64,000 nucleotides of DNA from Nostoc sp. JL33 (GTDB taxonomy: Bacteria > Cyanobacteriota > Cyanobacteriia > Cyanobacteriales > Nostocaceae), in the NCBI RefSeq assembly GCF_017114985.1, contig NZ_JABXKP010000053.1, positions 13,721 to 77,720 of the forward strand, read 5' to 3'. Both the position numbers and the translations under genes were made by a program. Under the pieces are notes generated by a model. That model was not told the DNA's origin and did not search any database. It saw only the letters and a program-made list of their open reading frames with translations. How positions within the stretch are numbered: position 1 is the stretch's first letter; every line of letters starts with the position of its first letter. Of the stretch, positions 1-9,377 are shown in pieces.

Positions 1-285
1 TGTACACTATGCCCCAAATTATCCGCCGCAGCTTTAATTGGTATCCCCAAAATATGCGCCCGAATCGCCCAAGCGTGACGCAAATCATAGGGTTTAAAAT
101 CTAATCCTATTTTCCGAAACCACCAACTAACTCGCTCTGTTAACGCCGTTATCTCAGCATGATTAGTGTTATCTTTTTTAGCGATCGCACCCCTTAACAT
201 CTCTAAATATTTAGGATTGCTTAAATCAAAGTCTTCAATCCATTTATTGATGTAATATTAATGCTTGTCTTTACTCAGTAGGCAG
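1..285 (-). pseudogene. Truncated second copy of the XisA-like recombinase (C-terminal catalytic part, continues beyond window start)
   Basis: Bases 1-~245 are nearly identical to ~1190-1435 inside the full recombinase gene; no N-terminal half upstream, homology fades near 283. Confidence 0.85.
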
Positions 286-287
286 TA

Positions 288-650
288 TTATTGACGTATA
301 GTATTGACTGCACGACCTACTGCTAGTTGGATAGCATCATAACCTCTTAAACTATAAGTTTCAGATAATACCATTCCAGAATTAATGATATTTTCTGTGA
401 TTTCAACAATTTGATAGTCTTTCTGCAAATCAATTTTGAACTGATTGCGTGTTATTGTCACATCTGTAATACTAATACTTCCACTGCGCGATCGCCTGGT
501 AATTGCCGCTATAATTTCTACAGCAGTTATTGCTGCAATAAATACCTGATTATTGAGAGCCGGATCAAATAGCCCTAAAACCCAAGCTGATCCAGTTTCA
601 CTAATATAACGCTTTACTAATGCGCTACTGTCTATGAAGTAGATTGCCAT
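288..650 (-). CDS. PIN-domain (VapC-like) toxin, C-terminus apparently truncated
   Basis: IDSSALVKRY N-terminal PIN motif, ITAVEI, YDAIQLA; stops right where the xisA fragment begins. Confidence 0.7.
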   Translation of the reverse strand: MAIYFIDSSALVKRYISETGSAWVLGLFDPALNNQVFIAAITAVEIIAAITRRSRSGSISITDVTITRNQFKIDLQKDYQIVEITENIINSGMVLSETYSLRGYDAIQLAVGRAVNTIRQ

Positions 651-914
651 TTAACGACGTTCCTCAATGATAGTTTCAGAAATAGGCTTTCCCTCGATCT
701 GAATTAGTCATCGCTCGGTTATTGGTTCATAAGCAGGATGTTTAATGTGTTTTACTAAGCCAGAATCAATTAGAGCTTGGTGGAATGCTGCTTGCTTGAC
801 TGTTTCCTCTTTCTCAGCAAGATACTTTTGAATCGTCTGATTAAGCTGCTGAAATTCTTTTATTTCAAGTGTTTCAAGCTGCTTAATTATTTGGTTTAGG
901 GTTACTAGCGTCAT
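651..914 (-). pseudogene. VapB-like antitoxin with in-frame TGA at 708-710
   Basis: ORF 708-914; the same frame continues after TGA as LIQIEGKPISETIIEERR and stops just before the PIN start. Confidence 0.6.
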
Positions 915-998
915 AGTTTTCTATTTCCTTTACTCCCAACAATTTTTACCCATAAATTATACCAAATTATATAAAAATGGTATTATTTATTAGCGAAT

Positions 999-2303
999 TC
1001 AACTACGCTTATAAACCAACTCCATTTTCAACTTCTCAATCTCCAACCTCAACTTATCATTCTCCATCCTTAACTTTGCATTCTCTTCCCTAATCAACTC
1101 AACTTCATTTCTCTTACTCAAAGCTTGATTCATCGCCAACTTCCGCATATCTAACGAAAACCAACGCTGATAAGTTTGCGTGTGAACTTGTACACTATGC
1201 CCCAAATTATCCGCCGCAGCTTTAATTGGTATCCCCAAAATATGCGCCCGAATTGCCCAAGCATGACGTAAATCATAGGGTTTAAAATCTAATCCTATCT
1301 TGCGAAACCACCAGCTAACTCGCTGTGTTAACGCCGTTATCTCCGCATGATTGGTGTTATCTTTTTTAGCGATCGCACCCCTTAACATCTCTAAATATTT
1401 AGGATTTCTTAAATCAAAGTCCTCAATCCATTGCCTATATAAAGGTAATGCTTCTCTTTCCCCAGTCTTAGAATCCTTATGAACTTTCCATGTAAAATCT
1501 AAATTTTCTTGACTCAACCACCAAGCAATATCAGGATTAATAAAAAGTTCTCGTGGACGTAAGCCAAAAACTGCTAACATCCCATACGTCCACCGCCAAA
1601 GTTGCCAGCTATCTTGAACATTTTGATTAACTTGATTACCTCTACTATTTAGGTAATCTTCAAACTTGATAATTCCCTGAGATATTTCCGTATCAGTCGG
1701 TATATTTCGGGAATGATTATCAGGCATTTTGGAATATTTGGATAAATCGATCTCGATGTTGAATGTCAAACAAAATGCAGATATGGCTCTAGCTGCATTA
1801 TATTTAGCCCATTCCTTATCGACTTGTTCAATTGAACTTATCAGATTTTCAGCAGTTGCTAAATCTTTGGCATTAGTGAATCGCTTGGTTCGAGAAAAGT
1901 AATAAAAAAAAGTATGTTCGCTTTTGGTTGTGCGTTTGTGAGTTTTAAAATATTCTTCTTCAAATTGTTCGAGCAACTCTCCTATTGTTTTAAAATCTTT
2001 TCTAATTGCTTCATTACCTAAATATTTATCATTCCATTCAAAAGTTTTACGAGCGATTAACTTTCCTAATTCATAGGCTTCTTCCTCAGCCGTCTTGAGT
2101 CCATCCGAGTTAGCAGGAATATTCAAACTGAGATTGTATTGCTTTCTCCCACTAGCATTGCTGTCCTTGTCTCCCGGTTTAATTGGTAACGTCGCCCGTA
2201 ATTGCAGACTTCCATTTGATTCTCTAATTGTCACCTTTGCCTTTGCAGACTTCAAACGCAGATTAATCTTCTCTAATTCCAGTAGTACTTTCGTTTTCAT
2301 CAT
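999..2303 (-). CDS. xisA: XisA/XisC-family tyrosine site-specific recombinase
   Basis: GLRPRE (box I Arg), PYDLRHAW (Y-x-x-R variant), NLGHSVQVHTQTYQRW (GH and Tyr); adjacent to the nifD junction. Start taken at MMKTKVLLELEKI; the ORF track extends to 2399. Confidence 0.85.
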   Translation of the reverse strand: MMKTKVLLELEKINLRLKSAKAKVTIRESNGSLQLRATLPIKPGDKDSNASGRKQYNLSLNIPANSDGLKTAEEEAYELGKLIARKTFEWNDKYLGNEAIRKDFKTIGELLEQFEEEYFKTHKRTTKSEHTFFYYFSRTKRFTNAKDLATAENLISSIEQVDKEWAKYNAARAISAFCLTFNIEIDLSKYSKMPDNHSRNIPTDTEISQGIIKFEDYLNSRGNQVNQNVQDSWQLWRWTYGMLAVFGLRPRELFINPDIAWWLSQENLDFTWKVHKDSKTGEREALPLYRQWIEDFDLRNPKYLEMLRGAIAKKDNTNHAEITALTQRVSWWFRKIGLDFKPYDLRHAWAIRAHILGIPIKAAADNLGHSVQVHTQTYQRWFSLDMRKLAMNQALSKRNEVELIREENAKLRMENDKLRLEIEKLKMELVYKRS

Positions 2304-2385
2304 GCGCTCTTTGTTGCTGTGATTGCAGAGATGAACACAAACACCGGGCGGTGTTGCAGAGAAAGCGGGATGATTTTGCTGGTTT

Positions 2386-2448
2386 TGTGGGATGGGCATC
2401 TTGCCCGTCCCTTGTATTTCCAGGCGGGCAGGATGCCCACCCTACAAG
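2386..2448. repeat. Dispersed repeat GGGATGGGCATCTTGCCCGTCC...GGCGGGCAGGATGCCCACCC
   Basis: Inverted-repeat structure; related copies at 32231, 45452 and 55488. Confidence 0.7.
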
Positions 2449-2628
2449 AATCATCCCTTGATTTAGCAACGCCCTGGCTCAGGACAACATTTAGATGATG
2501 CGTGAGTCCTAAACCTGATTATGCATCGCTGTTTTTAGCCTATATTTAGCCTAAAAATAAATGTGTTATCAGCGAACAATGTTTAGCACAGACATTGCTT
2601 ACTGCAAACATTAGGCTGTTTAGAGTTA

Positions 2629-2814
2629 TTGAACCACAAAAAGGATTACTCCGGCCCTTATCACGGTTACGATGGTTTCGCCATCTTCGCACGCGACATG
2701 GACTTGGCACTCAACAGCCCAACCTGGGGATTAATTGGCGCTCCTTGGAATGAAAAAGCTAACGCTAAGAAGGCTGAAGCTAAGGCTGAAGCTAAAGCTA
2801 AGGCTGCCGTCTAG
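2629..2814 (+). CDS. nifD: 3' end of nifD (nitrogenase MoFe alpha subunit), separated from its 5' part by the element
   Basis: [35 protein letters not shown] is the NifD C-terminus; true nifD sequence begins at the core 2643-2653. Confidence 0.92.
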   Translation: MNHKKDYSGPYHGYDGFAIFARDMDLALNSPTWGLIGAPWNEKANAKKAEAKAEAKAKAAV

Positions 2815-2956
2815 GGAAATGGGAGCTAGATAAGTAGGGATAAGCCTGGGGCTAAAACCCCAGGGGGGAATTGGGAATCCAAAATTCAAAATTAAAAATT
2901 TAAAAATTAATTTTGGTTTTTGCATTTTGAATTTTGAATCATATTCCCATTCCCTA

Positions 2957-2984
2957 GTAGAGAGGCGATTAATCGCCTCTCTAC
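2957..2984. repeat. Perfect 28-nt palindrome GTAGAGAGGCGATTAATCGCCTCTCTAC
   Basis: Read directly; located in the nifD-nifK intergenic region. Confidence 0.95.
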
Positions 2985-3037
2985 TCCCCACTCCCACCTC
3001 AATTACTAAAGAATTCAGTAACCTTGGAGATCCAGAA

Positions 3038-4573
3038 ATGCCTCAGAATCCAGAAAAAATTCAAGACCACGTAGAGTTATTCCACCAACCGGAGTACCAA
3101 CAGCTATTTGAAAACAAGAAGAAGTTTGAAAACGCTCACGAGACCGAAGAAGTACAACGGGTTGCAGAGTGGACGAAGGGTTGGGATTATCGTGAAAAGA
3201 ACTTCGCTCGTGAAGCTTTAACCGTTAACCCTGCTAAAGGTTGTCAACCATTGGGAGCAATCTTTGCTGCTGTTGGTTTTGAAGGTACTCTACCTTTTGT
3301 TCAAGGTTCTCAAGGTTGCGTTGCTTACTTCCGCACCCACCTAACCCGCCACTACAAAGAGCCATTCTCTGGTGTATCTTCTTCAATGACTGAAGATGCA
3401 GCCGTGTTTGGTGGTCTGCAAAACATGATTGACGGCTTGGCGAACTCTTACCAACTCTACAAGCCTAAGATGATTGCTGTCTGCACCACCTGTATGGCAG
3501 AAGTAATTGGTGATGACTTGCAGTCTTTCATCAACAACGCCAAGGAAGCTGGTTCAGTTCCTCAAGATTTCCCAGTACCCTACGCTCACACCCCTAGCTT
3601 TGTCGGTTCCCACATCACTGGTTACGACAACATGATGAAGGGAATTCTTTCTAACCTGACAGCAGGTCATAAGAAAGAAACCAGCAATGGTAAGATCAAC
3701 TTCATCCCAGGTTTTGACACCTACGTAGGCAACAACCGCGAAATCAAGCGGATTGCTTCCCTGTTCGGCTTTGACTACACCATTCTAGCTGACAACAGCG
3801 ACTACCTGGATTCACCAAACACAGGTGAGTTCGATATGTATCCAGGTGGTACAAAGCTAGAAGATGCAGAAGACTCAATTAATGCTAAAGCTACGATCGC
3901 TCTGCAAGCACACTCCACCCTCAAAACCCGCGAGTACATCGAAAAAGAATGGCATCAACCAACCTCAGTTTGCCGTCCTTGGGGTATTAAGGGTACTGAT
4001 GAGTTATTGATGAAACTCAGCGAACTGAGTGGTATACCCATTCCTCAAGAATTGGAAATTGAACGCGGTCGTGCAGTTGATGCCATGACTGACTCCCACT
4101 CATGGATTCACGGCAAGCGCTTCGCTATCTACGGCGAACCAGATTTAGTATACAGCGTAGTTGGCTTTATGCTAGAAATGGGTGCTGAACCTGTGCATAT
4201 CTTGGTTCACAACAGCAACGAAGTATTTGAAGCAGAAATGAAAGAACTGCTTGCTTCTAGCCCATTCGGTAAGAATGCAACTCTTTGGCCTGGTAAAGAC
4301 TTGTGGCACATGCGTTCTTTGATGTTCACAGAACCCGTAGACTTCCTTGTTGGTAACACCTACGGTAAGTACCTGTGGCGCGACACCAAGACTCCCTTAG
4401 TGAGAATTGGCTACCCAATCATGGATCGTCACCACTTACACCGCTACACCACCATCGGTTATCAAGGTATAATCAACCTCCTTAACTGGGTTGTAAATAC
4501 CTTGTTTGAAGAAATCGATCGCAACACCAACATTCCTTCTAAGACAGATATTTCCTACGACTTGATTCGTTAG
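3038..4573 (+). CDS. nifK: Nitrogenase MoFe protein beta subunit NifK
   Basis: [28 protein letters not shown]..., [39 protein letters not shown]. Confidence 0.97.
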   Translation: MPQNPEKIQDHVELFHQPEYQQLFENKKKFENAHETEEVQRVAEWTKGWDYREKNFAREALTVNPAKGCQPLGAIFAAVGFEGTLPFVQGSQGCVAYFRTHLTRHYKEPFSGVSSSMTEDAAVFGGLQNMIDGLANSYQLYKPKMIAVCTTCMAEVIGDDLQSFINNAKEAGSVPQDFPVPYAHTPSFVGSHITGYDNMMKGILSNLTAGHKKETSNGKINFIPGFDTYVGNNREIKRIASLFGFDYTILADNSDYLDSPNTGEFDMYPGGTKLEDAEDSINAKATIALQAHSTLKTREYIEKEWHQPTSVCRPWGIKGTDELLMKLSELSGIPIPQELEIERGRAVDAMTDSHSWIHGKRFAIYGEPDLVYSVVGFMLEMGAEPVHILVHNSNEVFEAEMKELLASSPFGKNATLWPGKDLWHMRSLMFTEPVDFLVGNTYGKYLWRDTKTPLVRIGYPIMDRHHLHRYTTIGYQGIINLLNWVVNTLFEEIDRNTNIPSKTDISYDLIR

Positions 4574-4633
4574 GAATTGCGTAAACGCAACGTGTTAATT
4601 AAGGGTGAAGAAGGGGAGTAGGGAGTGGGGAGT

Positions 4634-4657
4634 AGAGACGCGATTAATCGCGTCTCT
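4634..4657. repeat. Perfect 24-nt palindrome AGAGACGCGATTAATCGCGTCTCT
   Basis: Read directly, downstream of nifK; a near copy lies at 47571-47594. Confidence 0.95.
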
Positions 4658-4789
4658 AATAGGGAAATATCCAATGCCCAATCCCCAATGCCCAATCACG
4701 CCAGTTCGCTCAACTTTTGGAACCCCCGCACGCGACTGGCTCCCCAACTTCCCTTTTTCTTTCTAGCATTTACCTGAGGTATTAAATAA

Positions 4790-5131
4790 ATGGAAACTAT
4801 CAATCACACCCACACTCACACTCATACTCATCCTGATTACCATCCACCTAACTATAAAAAACCAGGGAAGTTCAACAATCTTCTCAATCCTTTGCGCCGT
4901 ATGGTGGATGGAATTCAGGTTAAACATAATCGCCTCGCTCATCTAATTTGCCAAATAATTCCTTGCTGTTGTCCCTTCGAGCAACAAATTAAATTATTTG
5001 GGCGGTCTTTTGATATCCCAGCGTTGTGTAAACTCAATCCTTTATATGACGAATTTGTAGGATTGCGTTTTCGGGCTTTATCTTACCTCGCTGATGAATG
5101 TGGAGAGGATGTCACAAAATACATTTGCTAA
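4790..5131 (+). CDS. Mo-dependent nitrogenase family protein with His-rich N-terminus
   Basis: LLNPLRRMVDGIQVKHNRLAHLICQIIPCCCPFEQQIKLFGR...IPALCKLNPLYDEFVGLRFRALSYLAD resembles the Mo-dependent nitrogenase C-terminal family. Confidence 0.75.
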   Translation: METINHTHTHTHTHPDYHPPNYKKPGKFNNLLNPLRRMVDGIQVKHNRLAHLICQIIPCCCPFEQQIKLFGRSFDIPALCKLNPLYDEFVGLRFRALSYLADECGEDVTKYIC

Positions 5132-5220
5132 TTATTAGTCATTGGATATGGGGCATTGGTCATTAGTCATTCAAAGGACAAATGACAAAGGACAAAGAAC
5201 AATTCAGCACGAGAAGAGAG

Positions 5221-6600
5221 ATGAAAACCACCCAAGGCAAAATCAACGAGCTGCTCACTGAAACAGGATGCGAGCATAATCAGCAAAAACAATCCGAAAA
5301 GAAAAACAAGTCTTGCGCCCAACAGGCACAACCTGGCGCAGCTCAAGGGGGCTGTGCCTTCGATGGTGCAATGATTGCCTTAGTACCGATCGCAGATGCT
5401 GCTCATTTAGTCCACGGGCCTATAGCCTGTGCTGGTAATTCCTGGGGCAGTCGTGGTAGTCTCTCCTCTGGCCCTCAACTCTACAAGATGGGCTTTACCA
5501 CTGACTTGGGTGAAAATGATGTTATCTTCGGTGGCGAAAAGAAGCTTTACAAAGCGATTCTGGAACTGAAAGAGCGCTACGAACCAGCAGCTGTATTCGT
5601 GTACGCCACTTGCGTGACAGCCTTAATTGGTGATGATATTGATGCTGTCTGCAAAGCTGCTGCTGAGAAAATTGGTACTCCTGTTATTCCCGTCATTGCA
5701 CCAGGATTCATTGGCAGTAAAAATCTGGGCAACCGTTTTGGTGGTGAAGCTTTGTTAGAATATGTTGTCGGCACAGCAGAACCGGAACATACAACCCCCT
5801 ATGATATTAACTTAATCGGTGAATACAACATCGCCGGGGAAATGTGGGGAGTAACACCACTGTTAGAAAAATTAGGCATCCGTATTTTGTCCAAAATTAC
5901 GGGCGATGCTCGCTACAATGAAATTCGCTACGCCCACCGCGCCAAGCTGAACGTGATGATCTGCTCACGAGCGCTGGTAAACATGGCCAGAAAGATGGAG
6001 GAGCGTTACAACATCCCCTACATTGAAGAGTCTTTCTACGGCATTGATGATATGAATCACTGCCTGCGAAATATCGCTGCTAAATTAGGTGATCCTGATT
6101 TACAGGAGCGTACAGAAAAGCTAATTGCAGAAGAAACGGCTGCTTTAGATTTGGCATTGGCTCCCTATCGCGCTCGACTCAAAGGTAAGCGGGTTGTCTT
6201 GTATACAGGTGGTGTCAAGAGTTGGTCGATTATCTCGGCTGCTAAGGACTTGGGGATTGAAGTTGTTGCTACCAGTACGAGAAAAAGTACTGAGGAAGAT
6301 AAAGCCAAAATCAAGAAGTTGCTCGGTAATGATGGCATTATGTTGGAGAAGGGCAACGCTCAGGAATTGCTACAGGTGGTTAAAAACACTCGCGCAGATA
6401 TGCTGATTGCTGGTGGTCGCAACCAATACACCGCTTTAAAAGCTCGAATTCCTTTCCTTGATATCAACCAAGAACGCCACCATCCTTATGCAGGTTATGT
6501 GGGGATGATTGAGATGGCGCGGGAACTGTACGAAGCTCTGTATAGCCCGATTTGGGAGCAAATACGTAAACCCGCTCCTTGGGAAGAAGAGGAAGTTTAA
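5221..6600 (+). CDS. nifE: Nitrogenase MoFe cofactor biosynthesis protein NifE
   Basis: [37 protein letters not shown] and following sequence; start taken at [12 protein letters not shown] (ORF track starts at 5182). Confidence 0.95.
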   Translation: MKTTQGKINELLTETGCEHNQQKQSEKKNKSCAQQAQPGAAQGGCAFDGAMIALVPIADAAHLVHGPIACAGNSWGSRGSLSSGPQLYKMGFTTDLGENDVIFGGEKKLYKAILELKERYEPAAVFVYATCVTALIGDDIDAVCKAAAEKIGTPVIPVIAPGFIGSKNLGNRFGGEALLEYVVGTAEPEHTTPYDINLIGEYNIAGEMWGVTPLLEKLGIRILSKITGDARYNEIRYAHRAKLNVMICSRALVNMARKMEERYNIPYIEESFYGIDDMNHCLRNIAAKLGDPDLQERTEKLIAEETAALDLALAPYRARLKGKRVVLYTGGVKSWSIISAAKDLGIEVVATSTRKSTEEDKAKIKKLLGNDGIMLEKGNAQELLQVVKNTRADMLIAGGRNQYTALKARIPFLDINQERHHPYAGYVGMIEMARELYEALYSPIWEQIRKPAPWEEEEV

Positions 6601-6611
6601 TGGCTCTTATA

Positions 6612-6724
6612 CCCTCGTTCCCAGACTCCGGCTGGGAACGCATTCCTGAAGGCTCTGCCTTCCTTTTAGAGCAGATGAGGCGGAGCCTCACTGTCAGCAT
6701 TCCCCGGCGGAGCCAGGGAACGAG
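6612..6724. repeat. Dispersed palindromic repeat (CTCGTTCCCAGACTCCGGCTGGGAACG...GGGAACGAG) inside nifE-nifN spacer
   Basis: Related element at 49600-49709. Confidence 0.75.
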
Positions 6725-6757
6725 AAAGTCCGCCCTGTGGGATGAGGAGGTAATTTA

Positions 6758-8092
6758 ATGGCGATCGTCACCGTTTCTAACAAAGCACTGACAGTTAATC
6801 CCCTCAAGCAAAGTCAAGCTTTGGGTGCAACCTTAGCCTTTTTGGGATTGAAAGGGACGATGCCCTTATTCCACGGTTCTCAAGGTTGTACTGCTTTCGC
6901 CAAAGTTGTCCTAGTGCGACATTTCCGGGAAGCGATTCCCCTAGCTACCACAGCGATGACGGAAGTCACTACTATCTTGGGTGGTGAAGAGAATGTCGAG
7001 CAAGCAATTCTCACTCTGGTGGAAAAGGCTAATCCAGAAATTATTGGTTTATGCACCACTGGGTTAACAGAAACTAGAGGAGATGATATTGAAGGTTTTC
7101 TTAAGGAAATCCGCGATCGCCACCCAGAATTGAATGATTTGGCGATCGTTTTTGCGCCTACCCCAGATTTTAAAGGTGCGTTGCAAGATGGTTTTGCCGT
7201 TGCTGTGGAAAGCATAGTTAAGGAAATTCCTCGCGCGGGTGGAATCAGAACTGAACAAGTCACAGTTTTGGCGGGTTCTGCCTTCACACCAGGGGATGTA
7301 CAAGAAATCAAAGAGATAGTCACAGCCTTTGGACTAGTGCCGATCTTTGTACCTGATCTTGGCGCTTCTCTGGATGGTCATTTAGAAGATAACTACAGCG
7401 CTGTTACAGTCAGTGGGACTACCTTAAAACAGCTACAAGAAGTAGGTAGTTCTGCTTTTACCCTGGCATTGGGTGAAAGTATGCGGGGGGCTGCAAAGAT
7501 TCTGGAAGAACGCTTTGACACACCTTATGAGGTGTTTGGCGAACTGACGGGATTAGAACCGGTAGATGAGTTTATCCAAGCATTGGCGATTCTGAGTGGT
7601 AACAGTGTACCGGAAAAATACCGCCGTCAACGCCGCCAGTTGCAAGATGGGATGTTGGACACTCACTTTTACTTCGGTGCAAAACGAGTTTCCCTAGCGC
7701 TGGAACCAGATTTACTGTGGTCAACAGTGCATTTTCTGCAATCGATGGGAGCGCAAATTCATGCGGCGGTGACAACCACGCGATCGCACTTACTAGAAAA
7801 ACTCCCGGTTAAAAACATCACCATCGGCGATTTGGAAGACTTTGAGAGCTTATGCGCTGGGTCTGATTTGCTGATTGGTAACTCGAATGTCGGTGCGATC
7901 GCTAAACGGCTCTCGATTCCTCTTTATCGTCTAGGACTGCCCATTTATGACCGCTTAGGTAATGGTCAATTTACCAAAGTTGGCTATCGAGGCACGATGG
8001 AACTTGTGTTTGGCATCGGCAACCTGTTTTTAGAAGCAGAAGAAGCCAGAGTTAAGCAGTTCCAATTAGGAATTGTGGGCGCTGAGTTTTGA
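6758..8092 (+). CDS. nifN: Nitrogenase MoFe cofactor biosynthesis protein NifN
   Basis: LTVNPLKQSQALGATLAFLGLKGTMPLFHGSQGCTAFAKVVLVRHFRE. Confidence 0.95.
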   Translation: MAIVTVSNKALTVNPLKQSQALGATLAFLGLKGTMPLFHGSQGCTAFAKVVLVRHFREAIPLATTAMTEVTTILGGEENVEQAILTLVEKANPEIIGLCTTGLTETRGDDIEGFLKEIRDRHPELNDLAIVFAPTPDFKGALQDGFAVAVESIVKEIPRAGGIRTEQVTVLAGSAFTPGDVQEIKEIVTAFGLVPIFVPDLGASLDGHLEDNYSAVTVSGTTLKQLQEVGSSAFTLALGESMRGAAKILEERFDTPYEVFGELTGLEPVDEFIQALAILSGNSVPEKYRRQRRQLQDGMLDTHFYFGAKRVSLALEPDLLWSTVHFLQSMGAQIHAAVTTTRSHLLEKLPVKNITIGDLEDFESLCAGSDLLIGNSNVGAIAKRLSIPLYRLGLPIYDRLGNGQFTKVGYRGTMELVFGIGNLFLEAEEARVKQFQLGIVGAEF

Positions 8093-8245
8093 ATTCTTGA
8101 AGAAGAATTCAGGAGTCAGAATGGGCTACGCCCCGCTGCGCTAACAGTATTCAGAATGCTTTTCAGAAAGAGTAAAACCTGCCACTGATTGTTTGCCTTT
8201 AGCGTTTCCGTAGGGAAAACCACTAAGTATGCAGATTTAGTTCTT

Positions 8246-8383
8246 ATATCATGTCCGCCAAATTACCCATAATAAAAGAACCCCACCCCCAACCCCTCCC
8301 CGCAGGCGGGGAGGGGAGACAAAGCACAGCTTTGGCGGGGTGGGGTTCTTCGGGTTTAATAAGCAATCAAGCGGACATGATAT
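8246..8383. mobile_element. MITE-like 138-bp element with 13-bp terminal inverted repeats ATATCATGTCCGC
   Basis: ATATCATGTCCGC at 8246-8258 and its reverse complement at 8371-8383; internal CCCCTCCCC palindrome. Confidence 0.6.
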
Positions 8384-8489
8384 TACTCCTTAATTCTGAC
8401 GCCTCGGCGGAGCGTCTCCGGCTCCGCTCCTGACTCCTGAATTCCTTCTTCCCAATTTAAAATTCAAAACTTTAGAAAGGAGAATTACG

Positions 8490-8903
8490 ATGAAAATTGC
8501 TTTCACGACGAGTGACCGAGTTCATATTAATGCTCACTTCGGATGGGCAAAAATGATTGATGTTTACGAAATTTCCGATGAGGGATATCACTTCGTAGAA
8601 ACCCTCAATTTTGAAGGCGAACTCAAAGAAGATGGGAATGAAGATAAAATCACCCCAAAACTTGAGTCAATAGGCGACTGTACGATTATTTATGTAACAG
8701 CAATTGGTGGTAGCGCCGCCGCTCGGTTAATCAAGAAAGGTGTCACCCCAGTCAAGGCGCGATCGGAAGAAGAAGAAATTAGCGAAGTGCTAAATAAGCT
8801 AGTGAAAACTCTCAAAGGTAATCCCCCACCTTGGTTGCGTAAAGCTTTACAGCCAAAATCCACAAGTTTTGCAGATGAAGTTGAAAATGAAGCAACGGTA
8901 TGA
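8490..8903 (+). CDS. nifX: NifX
   Basis: MKIAFTTSDRVHINAHFGWAKMIDVYEI...GGSAAARLIKKGVTPVK; position after nifN. Confidence 0.92.
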   Translation: MKIAFTTSDRVHINAHFGWAKMIDVYEISDEGYHFVETLNFEGELKEDGNEDKITPKLESIGDCTIIYVTAIGGSAAARLIKKGVTPVKARSEEEEISEVLNKLVKTLKGNPPPWLRKALQPKSTSFADEVENEATV

Positions 8904-9376
8904 CCACAAATAATAGTGTTAACGGAACTGCTACAACTGAAGTCTTGAACTCACCTTTCCTTAAGGTATTAATTAAACAAATCCGTGGCCAAGACAGTTA
9001 TGGAGTTTATCGTAGCTGGTCGGATGAGTTGATTCTCAAACCCTTTATTGTCACCAAACAAAAGAAACGGGAAATCTCCGTTGAGGGCGAAGTTGATCCG
9101 GTAACTCAAGCCCGGATTATGGCATTTTTTCGAGCTGTAGCTGCTGGGATTGAACAGGAAACAGGTTTAATATCCCAGGTTGTGGTTGATTTGAGCCATG
9201 AAGGATTTGGCTGGGCGCTAGTTTTTTCTGGCCGTCTTTTGCTAGCTGTGAAAACTTTGCGAGATGCTCAACGCTTTGGCTTTGACTCAGTGGATAAATT
9301 AGCAGAAGAGGGAGAAAACTACGTCAAAAAAGGTCTTGATTTGGCGAAGCGCTTTCCTGAAGTTGGCAATCTGTAA
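8900..9376 (+). CDS. NifX-associated nitrogen fixation protein (DUF269 family)
   Basis: Follows nifX with 4-bp overlap; LIKQIRGQDSYGVYRSWSDELILKPFIV. Confidence 0.88.
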   Translation: MTTNNSVNGTATTEVLNSPFLKVLIKQIRGQDSYGVYRSWSDELILKPFIVTKQKKREISVEGEVDPVTQARIMAFFRAVAAGIEQETGLISQVVVDLSHEGFGWALVFSGRLLLAVKTLRDAQRFGFDSVDKLAEEGENYVKKGLDLAKRFPEVGNL

Positions 9377-9377
9377 G

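Larger units (their letters stand above)
1..2653. mobile_element. Right-hand part of a nifD-type excision element (left part outside window)
   Basis: XisA-type recombinase gene next to GGATTACTCCG (2643-2653), which matches the 11-bp core known for the Anabaena nifD element; the 3' end of nifD follows immediately. Confidence 0.85.

Noticed and set aside
2263-2469. ORF 2263-2469 (-)
   Set aside because: Overlaps the xisA start and a dispersed repeat; the peptide includes repeat-derived GWASCPPGNTRDGQDAHPTK.
5577-7323. Antisense and shadow ORFs within nifE/nifN (5577-5774, 6165-6356, 6194-6406, 6880-7323, 7064-7303)
   Set aside because: Alternative frames of strongly conserved nif genes with no recognizable products.
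8251-8433. 60-aa plus-strand ORF
   Set aside because: Translated repeat (KEPHPQPLPAGGEGRQS), part of the MITE-like element.
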